From UBA9715 sp045614225 (GTDB taxonomy: Bacteria; Actinomycetota; Coriobacteriia; Coriobacteriales; Eggerthellaceae): a stretch of 12,162 nucleotides of DNA. Each line of letters starts with the position of its first letter. Within the stretch, counting starts at the first letter, position 1. The notes under the pieces were generated by a model. The model did not search any database and was not told the DNA's origin. It saw only the letters and a program-made list of their open reading frames with translations. The stretch is taken from NCBI GenBank assembly GCA_045614225.1, contig JAZLCO010000028.1:1-12162 (forward strand), given 5' to 3'. This document shows, piece after piece, positions 6,019 to 12,162 of the stretch. The position numbers were made by a program, and so were the translations under genes.

Positions 6019-7873
6019 CAAGACATCCGACTTGTTCGGGTTTAAGGTGCGCAATGCGATTGCAATAGCGGCTCTTGCGCTGTTGTTCGCGTTGTTCTTT
6101 AGCGCAATTGCTTATGCTGCTCCGGAAAGCCAGACATCCACCGGCAGTCAAGGTGCGCAGGGGAGTCCCAGCGTCACGAAATCCGAAGCGGTTTACGGCA
6201 TGCTTAACTCCGATGGTTCCGTTCGAAACACCTATGTGGTGAATCGGTTCGTGTCCAATGAGCCTTGCCGCTGGAACGATTACGGCGCTTATACGCTCGT
6301 GTCCAACCTGAGCACTGCGCAACCGCTGATTTGCGAAAACGGGAAGGTCGCCTTCGACATGGGAGAAGACCCCTTCTTCTACCAGGGCACGTTGAAGGAT
6401 GCTCAGCTTCCATGGATTGTGAACCTTGCGTACACCTTGGATGGGAAGGCGGTTTCGCCAAAAGATTTGGCGGGCGCTTCGGGAAAGCTGAACATTGCGC
6501 TGAAAACGAATGCGAACCCAAAGGTTAATCGCGCATTTTACGAATCGTTCGTCTTGCAAGTCACCTTCACGTTGGATGGCGGGAATTGCACCGACATTCA
6601 AGCTGAAGGCGCAACGATAGCCGCTTCGGGCGAAGACCATACGATTGCATTCACTGTCCTGCCCGGTCATGATGGCTCCTTCAACCTGTCTGCTCAGGTG
6701 AAGGATTTCGAGATGCCATCGGTTCAGATCGCGGCCTTACCCTATTCGAGCGTGATCGAGATGCCTGACACCAGCGAGATGGAAGGCGGGCTCGAAAGCC
6801 TTTCAAGCGCGATATCTCAGCTCAACCAAGGCACGGCTGAGTTGGCTAACGGTGCTGCGCAGCTATCCTCGGGTGCTGACAGCCTTGCTGGCGGAGCGGA
6901 GGAATTCGGCAACGGATTGTCGAAGCTGTCATCGTCCTCGACGCAGATCGTGAGCGCGTCGTCGCAAATCAAAGACGTCTTGGCGCAGATTGCCAATGCT
7001 CTCAAAAACGTGGACGTGTCCAAGATCGACGAAATGAAAGAATATGCGCCTGTCTTGCGCAGTCTTGCCGAAGAGTTGCAGGCACTGAAAATCACGTTAC
7101 GTGCGGTCGACGAAGACTACATGCGCACAGCCACGATGCTGAACAATCTGGCTATAGTCGTCTACAACAATCCTTTGTCCGATGCGGAAATAGCCTCATT
7201 GCGGGCGGAAGTGGCTGACGATCCAGAAGCAGCAGCATCGTTGGAGAAGCTTCTGACAACGTATTTTGCACTTCGATCGGCGCTGGACGAGTACTTCGCA
7301 AGCGGCGGGGACCCAGCGACTATCGCGGCTCAGCTGGAAGTGTTCCTTGCTGATGGCGGTGAGTTCGACCAAGCCGTCAACGCCATGCTCACTGCGGCGG
7401 ATTTCCTTGAAAGTGGAGGAATCGATCAGATCGAGCAACTTGTAACAGGCTTGTCGGATCTGTCCAACGGCTACAGCCAGTTCCATGACGGGCTTGTCGC
7501 ATACACGCAGGGAGTGAAGGCGCTCAACGACAATTACAGCGCCCTTTCTTCTGGCATGTCACAGTTTGCCGATGGCACGACAGAGTTTGCAAGTGGGGCG
7601 AACCAGCTGTCCAGCGGTGTTTCGCAATTGAATGCATCGACCAGCAATCTGCCTGCTCAAATGCGCGAGCGAATGGGCGAGATGATGGCTGATTACGATT
7701 TCCCCGAGTTTGATCCCGTGTCCTTCGTCGATGAGCGCAACAAGAACGTGACCGCTGTGCAATTCGTATTGCTGACCGACGCCATCGAGAAACCTGCCGA
7801 TGAGGTAGCCGAAGCAGAGCCGGAGCCTGAACCCACCATGTGGGACCGGTTCTTAGCCTTGTTCGGTCTATAG
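6008..7873 (+). CDS. Secreted xxxLxxG heptad-repeat protein, partner of the MMPL transporter
   Basis: GTG 6008 is preferred because AGGTGG lies five bases upstream; GTG 5999 and GTG 6047 are in-frame alternatives. From 6008 the protein has 621 residues and overlaps the transporter gene by 11 bases. Residues about 14-37 form a signal peptide ending AIAYAAPES. Residues about 38-260 look like a mixed beta-type domain. Two helical arrays follow, about 262-321 and 478-550, with spaced Leu and Gly of the type LNQGTAELANGAAQLSSG, as in YhgE/Pip-like proteins and the xxxLxxG heptad family. A long helical region lies between them. The C-terminus has a Glu/Pro linker and a short amphipathic end, MWDRFLALFGL, with no full membrane anchor. 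The likely role is an extracytoplasmic partner or adaptor of the MMPL exporter, possibly spanning the wall as a helical rod. The stop lies only 12 bases from the converging acetyltransferase gene, with no terminator visible between. Confidence 0.85.
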   Translation: MRHDKTSDLFGFKVRNAIAIAALALLFALFFSAIAYAAPESQTSTGSQGAQGSPSVTKSEAVYGMLNSDGSVRNTYVVNRFVSNEPCRWNDYGAYTLVSNLSTAQPLICENGKVAFDMGEDPFFYQGTLKDAQLPWIVNLAYTLDGKAVSPKDLAGASGKLNIALKTNANPKVNRAFYESFVLQVTFTLDGGNCTDIQAEGATIAASGEDHTIAFTVLPGHDGSFNLSAQVKDFEMPSVQIAALPYSSVIEMPDTSEMEGGLESLSSAISQLNQGTAELANGAAQLSSGADSLAGGAEEFGNGLSKLSSSSTQIVSASSQIKDVLAQIANALKNVDVSKIDEMKEYAPVLRSLAEELQALKITLRAVDEDYMRTATMLNNLAIVVYNNPLSDAEIASLRAEVADDPEAAASLEKLLTTYFALRSALDEYFASGGDPATIAAQLEVFLADGGEFDQAVNAMLTAADFLESGGIDQIEQLVTGLSDLSNGYSQFHDGLVAYTQGVKALNDNYSALSSGMSQFADGTTEFASGANQLSSGVSQLNASTSNLPAQMRERMGEMMADYDFPEFDPVSFVDERNKNVTAVQFVLLTDAIEKPADEVAEAEPEPEPTMWDRFLALFGL

Positions 7874-7885
7874 TTGCTTCAGTTG

Positions 7886-8674
7886 TTAGCGCCAATCGAT
7901 GATGCCGAACTTCTCCTCGAGTAGCTGATCGAGCTCGTCGCTGTTGATATCGCGTGAGGTTTTCTCGGTACCGTCAATCACGGAATAGGTGTCATTGCGC
8001 AAATTGAGGGCACCGTTATCGGTGTTGAGGTACACCATTCGGTTCAACTTGAACACCGATTCGGGGAAGTTTGCCTGATAGAACGAAAGCGGAATGAAAT
8101 CCTCTTCGCCGACGTTCAACATGCAGATGCGCAATGCCGGTTTGTCTTCCCCAGATGGGTTGCGGTAATACATTTCCCACCAGCTATGGGCAACACGGCG
8201 CATCGTGAACGTTTGCCCTTGCTCGGTGCGGCTTGAGCCATCCTCGAAGAGCGGAGCAAATCTGGGCTGCGGACCGCCGAATCCAACATCAGCAAGGTAT
8301 TGCTTGCCATCGATTGTGACGATGTTAGCGCGGTGGCTGATAAGGGGGTGGGAAATTGGCCGAAGCAGAACACGCGCCATGCAAGGACGAGCGTCAAATC
8401 CCAGCGCTTTCAGCAATGCTCCGAACAGCGCATTCAATTCGAAGCAGTAGCCGCCGCGTTTGCGCACGACGATTTTGTCGTACAGATCAGCGATGGCAAG
8501 CGACGGTGTGAGGTTCTTCTCGCAAATGTCGAGGTTGTCGAATGGCACGAAACGCTGATGGGCATCGATGACTTCGTCGAGGAATGAAATGGTAGGTTTT
8601 TTCGCCTCGGTGATTCCGATACGTGCAAGATAGGCGTTGACATCGGGAATTGGTGCATACAGCTCTTCGCTCAT
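7886..8674 (-). CDS. Arylamine N-acetyltransferase
   Basis: The enzyme transfers acetyl from acetyl-CoA to arylamines, hydrazines or similar small molecules. ATG 8674 is the preferred start, since GAGGG lies five bases upstream; ATG 8686, four codons earlier, lacks a ribosome binding site. The product has 262 residues, a normal length. The catalytic triad is visible: Cys77 (RGGYCFELN), His114 (ISHRANIV) and Asp129 (LADVGFGG). Spacings of 37 and 15 residues closely match the 38 and 15 of the Salmonella enzyme. VPFDNLDI near 43-50 is a further family signature. It is cytoplasmic. It lies 63 bases downstream of murT on the same strand, with a stem-loop in the gap, so partial co-transcription is possible. 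The physiological substrate is unknown; in gut bacteria such enzymes can acetylate drugs such as aminosalicylates, which is family knowledge, not shown here. Confidence 0.95.
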   Translation of the reverse strand: MSEELYAPIPDVNAYLARIGITEAKKPTISFLDEVIDAHQRFVPFDNLDICEKNLTPSLAIADLYDKIVVRKRGGYCFELNALFGALLKALGFDARPCMARVLLRPISHPLISHRANIVTIDGKQYLADVGFGGPQPRFAPLFEDGSSRTEQGQTFTMRRVAHSWWEMYYRNPSGEDKPALRICMLNVGEEDFIPLSFYQANFPESVFKLNRMVYLNTDNGALNLRNDTYSVIDGTEKTSRDINSDELDQLLEEKFGIIDWR

Positions 8675-8706
8675 AGGTTCCCTCATTTGGTTTCAATTGG
8701 ATGATG

Positions 8707-8724
8707 GTGCGGTTTCGACCGCAC
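8707..8724 (-). terminator. Stem-loop between murT and the acetyltransferase gene
   Basis: A perfect 7-base stem, GTGCGGT at 8707-8713 and ACCGCAC at 8718-8724, closes a four-base loop (CGAA on the minus strand). It lies 14 bases after the murT stop. No T run follows on the minus strand, so it is a weak or factor-assisted terminator, or an mRNA-stabilising or processing hairpin within an operon. Confidence 0.45.
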
Positions 8725-8737
8725 GACAATCATGTTC

Positions 8738-10105
8738 CTAGTCGGCCCAATAGTCAATCGGCTTGTAGTTCTTGACGAGCTCGAGCCGCAACGCCTCGAT
8801 GGTCGAGCAATTTGCGATGACCGTCACAGGCTCGTCCATTTCGGCAATCTCGTTCACTAGTGCAGCGTAGTTCGTTTGGATGCGCATGTTTTGCTCGTCG
8901 ACTCCAGCAATCAACAGCCGTGCCGCCATGTCGTCGTAGCAGGGTCCACCGACGATGACCTTGGTTTCGGGTGTGACAAGTTTTTCCCATTGCACGCCGA
9001 TGATCCAATCGGTGCTCAAACCGTCCATGACTTCTTTGCCAAGCATGCAGACGAGGTTTTGGGGTGGATTCTCCTCGGAGACGAGCATGTTGATGAGCTG
9101 GTTGCATCCTGCGGTGTTTTTCATGAGCAGAAGCCGCGTCTCGGTTCCGTTGACATCGAAGATTTCGAAACGATGCGCAGCATGCGTGAAATGGCCGAGC
9201 GCCTCGACGACCCGTTCTTCTGGCACACCGAGTGTCACGAGGCCGGCAAAAGCGGCCGCGGCGTTGTAGATGTCATAGCCTGCGCGCACATTCACGGGCA
9301 CTTCAATTTCGGTGCCATGCACGCGCATCGTAAGCGTGCAGCTCTTTTCCTGTTTGTCTTTCACTCCGGTGACGGCGATGTCGAGCGTGTGGTGCTCATA
9401 ACCGCATTTCGGGCATGCGAAGTCGCCAAGATGCGCAAACGTGCGGTGTTGGAATTCGAGCGGTTTGCCACACTTGATGCATCCGACGACATCGTCGAGA
9501 TCTGCTACGCCCTCGTCATAGGGATTGCATTCCATGCCGAACCATATGACCTTGTTGGGAACCGCATCGGCAATTGATGCAGTCACTTGGCAGTCAGCGT
9601 CGAGTACGAGTACGGTGTCAGGCGATGATTTGATAGCCTCGATGATGTAGTCGCGTGCGGTCGTCCAAGTGGGGTAGCGGTCGACTTGGTCGCGATAGAG
9701 GTTTGTGACGACGAGCACTTGAGGCAGCGTAGCCGGGAGGATGATCTTCGTTGCACCCTCATCGCTTTCGATGACAGCCCAGTCGCTCTTGCGTTTGCCA
9801 TCGATCGTGCTGTCAAGACAGAGTGTTGTTGCAATACCTTGCTCGAGGTTCGTGCTCGACGGATCGTAAGCGGCGCTTCCGTACGTGTCAATGATCGCCT
9901 GCTGGATCATGTGCGTCGTGGTCGTCTTGCCGTTCGTGCCCGTTATGACGATGGTCTTATGCCCTTCGCTGAGCTCGCGGATGATATGGCGGTCGATGGC
10001 GAATGCCAGCTTGCCTGGCATGGCGCGCGCCGTGCGTCCCATTGCTCGCATTACTTTGTATGTTGCCTTGCAGATGGCTATTGCAGCGGTTCTTCTAACG
10101 GGCAT
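8738..10105 (-). CDS. murT: MurT-like Mur ligase (lipid II isoglutaminyl synthase subunit)
   Basis: In known systems MurT uses ATP, with ammonia from the glutaminase GatD, to amidate the alpha-carboxyl of D-glutamate in lipid II. The start ATG 10105 has AGAGGGGA just upstream; the longer ATG 10150 has no ribosome binding site. The product has 455 residues. GTNGKTTTT at 56-64 is the Mur ligase ATP loop. A four-cysteine zinc ribbon, Cys209, Cys212, Cys231 and Cys234 (CIKC and CPKC), is inserted in the middle domain and is diagnostic of MurT against MurC-F. The C-terminal part, from about residue 330, including MKNTAGCNQLINML and later VTVIANCSTIEALR, fits DUF1727. The usual adjacent gatD is absent: the neighbours on this strand are the acetyltransferase downstream and a dehydrogenase upstream, behind two terminators. 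An unlinked gatD is likely but cannot be seen. Confidence 0.92.
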   Translation of the reverse strand: MPVRRTAAIAICKATYKVMRAMGRTARAMPGKLAFAIDRHIIRELSEGHKTIVITGTNGKTTTTHMIQQAIIDTYGSAAYDPSSTNLEQGIATTLCLDSTIDGKRKSDWAVIESDEGATKIILPATLPQVLVVTNLYRDQVDRYPTWTTARDYIIEAIKSSPDTVLVLDADCQVTASIADAVPNKVIWFGMECNPYDEGVADLDDVVGCIKCGKPLEFQHRTFAHLGDFACPKCGYEHHTLDIAVTGVKDKQEKSCTLTMRVHGTEIEVPVNVRAGYDIYNAAAAFAGLVTLGVPEERVVEALGHFTHAAHRFEIFDVNGTETRLLLMKNTAGCNQLINMLVSEENPPQNLVCMLGKEVMDGLSTDWIIGVQWEKLVTPETKVIVGGPCYDDMAARLLIAGVDEQNMRIQTNYAALVNEIAEMDEPVTVIANCSTIEALRLELVKNYKPIDYWAD

Positions 10106-10173
10106 GGCATTCCCCTCTAAAGCGTTTCGTTTGATAGGAGCATTATCCATTATGCGTGTGTCGATAATGTAAA

Positions 10174-10199
10174 CTGGCCGGGCACTATAGCCCGGCCAG
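10174..10199 (-). terminator. Rho-independent terminator of the dehydrogenase gene
   Basis: A perfect 10-base stem (CTGGCCGGGC at 10174-10183 with GCCCGGCCAG at 10190-10199) encloses the 6-base loop at 10184-10189. On the minus strand it is followed directly by TTTACATTA, a short T-rich tail. It lies 39 bases after the dehydrogenase stop and ahead of murT. Its GCCGGG core and A/T loop resemble the terminator after the universal stress gene. Confidence 0.75.
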
Positions 10200-10209
10200 C
10201 AATGGCATT

Positions 10210-10230
10210 TAAAAGGGACAGTCCCTTTTA
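10210..10230. terminator. Perfect palindrome, likely bidirectional terminator or REP-like element
   Basis: TAAAAGGGAC (10210-10219) and GTCCCTTTTA (10221-10230) are exact inverted arms around one base. In RNA the stem would be about AAAAGGG/CCCTTTT with a five-base loop, and the distal arm gives a T-rich end in both directions. It lies 7 bases after the dehydrogenase stop, in tandem with the larger hairpin at 10174-10199. Only one copy is in the window, so whether it is a dispersed repeat cannot be judged here. Confidence 0.5.
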
Positions 10231-10237
10231 CGTATTT

Positions 10238-11368
10238 CTAGTAGTTGCCCGCGAAACCCGCGAACTCGGCAGGAGGCTCGTAGCCGGGGAAGTACGACGC
10301 GAAGTCGAGCTTCAGGTAATCGCACAGGTCGAGGAGCTCGACCATGGTGCCATCATTGACGGGGATGCCGTTCTCGCGGCGGTCTTTCTCGGCAAAGACC
10401 TCTTTCTCGCCATGGGTGTAGATGCGATCGGCACCTTCGGCAAGATCGTTCTCTCGAAGAGCAATTAGGTATTCGCTGAAATGTTGCTTGATGGCTTCAG
10501 CATCACCGAAGGCTGCTGGGTTGATGGCGGCGAAGCCGTGGCAGATGCCCGTCTTGTCGGGGAATGTGCAGCATTGGTTGCTCGTCACGCCCATAGACAG
10601 GATCGAGCTGAACAGCTCAGCGATCATGCCGTAGCCGTAACCCTTGTGGCTACCCGAGGTTTCGCTCGATCCGCCGAGCGGCATGATGCCGCCACCGTTT
10701 TTGCCGACGATGTTTGCCAGCACGCGTGGGGCTTCATTGCATGGCGTGCCGTTCTCATCGAGCGCCCAACCGTCCGGAAGGGGTTTGCCCATCTTGTTGT
10801 ACATCTCGAGTTTGCCGCGCGTGACGACGGTGGTCGACGCGTCGAACAGGAAGGGGTAGGGGTCTGCCGGCACTGAAACGGCAATAGGGTTCGAGCCGAT
10901 CATGGCTTTGCGACTGAACGTCGGAACCATGATCGCTTCGGAGTTCGTGCACGAGAAGCCGATGAGCCCTCGCTTCGACGCCATCTCGGAATAGTATCCC
11001 GCAATGCCGTAGTGGTTCGACTCGCGAACGCTCACGATGCCAATGCCAGTCGTCTCGGCCTTTTCGATTGCCTTCTCCATGGCGTAGATGCCGATGAGTT
11101 GCCCCATGCCCGAATGTCCATCGATTACGGCGCTGACGGGCGTTTCGAAAACGACTTCGGGTTTGGCATCGAGGTGGATCTGACCCTTCTCGATTCCCTT
11201 GTGGTAGCGAACCATGCGCTGCATGCCGTGGCTCTCGATTCCGAACAGGTCGGCGGTGAGCAGGACGTCGCTGATCTTATCGCTTTCCTCCTTCGAGAAA
11301 CCGAATGTCTCGAACACGTCGGCGCAGAATTTCTCGAGCGTTTCCAAGCTCCATGTTACGTATGCCAT
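10238..11368 (-). CDS. Ldh_2-family malate/L-lactate-type NAD(P)-dependent dehydrogenase
   Basis: The family interconverts 2-hydroxy acids and 2-oxo acids (malate, lactate, ureidoglycolate, sulfolactate, diketogulonate) with NAD(P). The start ATG 11368 is preceded by GGAGG with six-base spacing; ATG 11419 is in frame but has no such site and adds a non-family extension. The product has 376 residues, slightly longer than the usual 330-360. Motifs include FGIESHGMQRM with His47 and Arg51, the catalytic-type His119 in RESNHYG, GSNPIA near 158-163, Asp176 in FDASTTVV, and the SGSHKGYGYGM segment near 245. This fold differs from classical Rossmann lactate dehydrogenases. It is cytoplasmic. The gene is single, with a palindrome upstream, a divergent stress gene, and two hairpins downstream. 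Sequence alone does not fix the substrate. Confidence 0.92.
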   Translation of the reverse strand: MAYVTWSLETLEKFCADVFETFGFSKEESDKISDVLLTADLFGIESHGMQRMVRYHKGIEKGQIHLDAKPEVVFETPVSAVIDGHSGMGQLIGIYAMEKAIEKAETTGIGIVSVRESNHYGIAGYYSEMASKRGLIGFSCTNSEAIMVPTFSRKAMIGSNPIAVSVPADPYPFLFDASTTVVTRGKLEMYNKMGKPLPDGWALDENGTPCNEAPRVLANIVGKNGGGIMPLGGSSETSGSHKGYGYGMIAELFSSILSMGVTSNQCCTFPDKTGICHGFAAINPAAFGDAEAIKQHFSEYLIALRENDLAEGADRIYTHGEKEVFAEKDRRENGIPVNDGTMVELLDLCDYLKLDFASYFPGYEPPAEFAGFAGNY

Positions 11369-11410
11369 CTCATGCCTCCATGATGATTGGGACTTGCAAT
11401 TGGAAACAGT

Positions 11411-11435
11411 GTACCTCATTTGGCCAAACAGGTAC
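11411..11435. promoter_or_regulatory. Nested palindrome between the dehydrogenase and stress-protein genes
   Basis: TTTGGCCAAA (11419-11428) is a 10-base perfect palindrome, flanked by GTACCT (11411-11416) and AGGTAC (11430-11435), which mirror each other. The whole 25-base site is symmetrical apart from one base. It lies 43 bases before the dehydrogenase start; TACACT (minus strand, 11413-11408) just downstream could be that gene's -10 box. A dimeric regulator binding here could control the dehydrogenase and perhaps the divergent gene. Confidence 0.45.
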
Positions 11436-11453
11436 CACGCACCCGTTTCCCAT

Positions 11454-11482
11454 TAGACAATCGCTGTGTCTCCGTGTACCAT
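11454..11482 (+). promoter_or_regulatory. Sigma-70-type promoter for the universal stress gene
   Basis: TAGACA (11454-11459) and TACCAT (11477-11482) are spaced by exactly 17 bases; they match consensus at five and four positions. Transcription would start near 11489, leaving a leader of about 57 bases before ATG 11546. The leader holds GAGG six bases from the start codon. Confidence 0.45.
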
Positions 11483-11545
11483 TTCACTAGTAGTTCCCAG
11501 TACGTGACCCGCGGTAGGTTCGCGGTGTCGGAAACGAGGTTTTTC

Positions 11546-12049
11546 ATGGCAAGGTATCACAGGATTTTCGCAGCCCTCGACGGTAGTGAAGCACAGGTGG
11601 CAGTTGCACGCCGTACGCTCTCGATTGCTCACGACAACAATGCGGAGGTGCTGTTCGGGCACGTTATCGACACCTCCAAGATCGAGTTGGGTGCCATCGG
11701 CTACGAGGAAATCTCGGCAAATAGGAGACTGGCGATCATGGAATCCATTAAGCGCCAGCTCGACCGAGCGAATCAAGACGAGTGCGTGCCGTCTGTCGAT
11801 GTGAAGGTCGCCATGGGCCCCATCACCGAGACCATGATGAACGAGCTCGTCGAGCCGTTCGATCCCGATCTGATTATTTGCGGCGTCCGCGGTCTTTCCA
11901 ACATCAAATATGCGTTCGTGGGTAGCGTTTCGACCCACCTTGTTCGCCACGCGAAATGTGACGTCCTCGTCATGCGCCCCGAAGCCATCGATGAGCTTCC
12001 CGAGCACGAGTACGTACCTTACGAGACGAGCGACGACGCCAAGATCTAA
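11546..12049 (+). CDS. Universal stress protein, ATP-binding type
   Basis: The product has 167 residues from ATG 11546, with GAGG six bases upstream; the frame is open further up to 11387, but family similarity begins exactly at MARYHRIFAALDGSE. It is a single UspA domain. Asp12 is in the first strand loop (ALDGSE). The G-x2-G-x9-G-S nucleotide motif is complete, with Gly113, Gly116 and Gly126 (GVRGLSNIKYAFVGSVS), so it is of the ATP-binding class rather than the UspA type that lacks it. The final strand is CDVLVMR. An acidic tail of about 22 residues follows (IDELPEHEYVPYE). Such cytoplasmic dimers help survival in stress or stationary phase through unclear mechanisms. It is monocistronic: it has its own promoter and a strong terminator 26 bases after the stop, and it is divergent from the dehydrogenase. 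Confidence 0.94.
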   Translation: MARYHRIFAALDGSEAQVAVARRTLSIAHDNNAEVLFGHVIDTSKIELGAIGYEEISANRRLAIMESIKRQLDRANQDECVPSVDVKVAMGPITETMMNELVEPFDPDLIICGVRGLSNIKYAFVGSVSTHLVRHAKCDVLVMRPEAIDELPEHEYVPYETSDDAKI

Positions 12050-12074
12050 GAGACCGCATCAACAAAATGGTACG

Positions 12075-12107
12075 AGAAAGCCGGGACATATGCCCGGCTT
12101 TCTTTTT
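12075..12107 (+). terminator. Rho-independent terminator of the universal stress gene
   Basis: A perfect 11-base stem, AGAAAGCCGGG (12075-12085) with CCCGGCTTTCT (12093-12103), encloses a 7-base loop and runs into five T residues (12103-12107). This is the clearest intrinsic terminator in the window. The A-rich left arm could also give some termination on the opposite strand. Confidence 0.9.
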
Positions 12108-12117
12108 CCTGGAGAGA

Positions 12118-12162
12118 TGGCACACGCTTCCCAGGGAGCCCTGTGCCATTTTGTGGCACAGG
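12118..12162. repeat. Three alternating 7-base motifs forming competing hairpins at the right edge
   Basis: TGGCACA (12118-12124), TGTGCCA (12142-12148) and TGGCACA (12154-12160) are successive complements. The middle copy can pair with the first, around a 17-base loop, or with the third. The latter extends to a 9-base stem, CCTGTGCCA (12140-12148) with TGGCACAGG (12154-12162), around TTTTG, and reaches the window end, so it may be longer. It could be the terminator of an opposing gene, an attenuator for a gene to the right, or a dispersed palindromic repeat. Confidence 0.5.

Noticed and set aside
5972..6670. 232-codon open frame on the minus strand over the heptad-repeat gene start
   Set aside because: No ribosome binding site or family motif was seen, and the plus frame encodes a signal peptide and a continuous protein.
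8876..9577. 233-codon open frame on the plus strand opposite murT
   Set aside because: It is a shadow of the MurT coding frame; the minus strand carries the ATP loop, the zinc ribbon and the DUF1727 region.
10106..10150. MurT start at ATG 10150
   Set aside because: There is no ribosome binding site ahead of it, whereas ATG 10105 has AGAGGGGA at proper spacing.
11387..11545. N-terminal extension of the universal stress protein
   Set aside because: The segment overlaps the promoter and operator region, is not Usp-like, and the family sequence begins at ATG 11546 after a ribosome binding site.
1..12162. CRISPR array, tRNA, insertion sequence or prophage genes
   Set aside because: No regularly spaced repeats, cloverleaf-like segments, transposase motifs or phage genes were seen on either strand.

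Overview
The window reads as chromosomal DNA of an anaerobic actinobacterium, most likely class Coriobacteriia (Eggerthellales-like). This is inferred from gene content: a stand-alone molybdopterin enzyme, an MMPL transporter paired with an xxxLxxG heptad-repeat protein, a MurT-type Mur ligase, an Ldh_2-family dehydrogenase, moderate-to-high GC by eye, frequent GTG starts and GC-rich terminators. No tRNA, rRNA, CRISPR array, transposase or phage gene was seen. No gap between genes exceeds 300 bases.

Layout. (1) 2-652 (+): 3' part of a zinc-type macrodomain ADP-ribosyl hydrolase cut by the left edge. (2) 805-2931 (+): molybdopterin/4Fe-4S enzyme with no Tat signal and no electron-transfer subunit beside it. 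(3) 2981-3343 (+): small two-helix membrane protein with a Q/Y/P-rich tail and its own recognisable promoter. (4) 3358-3739 (-): lipoprotein gene broken by one extra base in a C4 run. (5) 3916-7873 (+): overlapping pair of an MMPL/RND-type transporter and a secreted heptad-repeat protein, probably one envelope export system. (6) 11368 down to 7886 (-): three genes on the minus strand, an Ldh_2-type malate/lactate dehydrogenase, MurT, and an arylamine N-acetyltransferase. Two hairpins separate the dehydrogenase from MurT, and one hairpin lies between MurT and the acetyltransferase. (7) 11546-12049 (+): universal stress protein, divergent from the dehydrogenase, with a promoter and a strong terminator. 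The right edge carries three alternating copies of a 7-base motif that can form competing hairpins.

The genes do not form one pathway. The clearest functional unit is the MMPL plus heptad-repeat operon. MurT (lipid II amidation in known systems) lacks its usual GatD partner next door. The molybdoenzyme has a Cys-Asp arrangement at its cluster that recalls acetylene hydratase. I see no strong case for an entirely new system; the best leads are the molybdoenzyme, the orphan MurT, the frameshifted lipoprotein and several palindromic sites.
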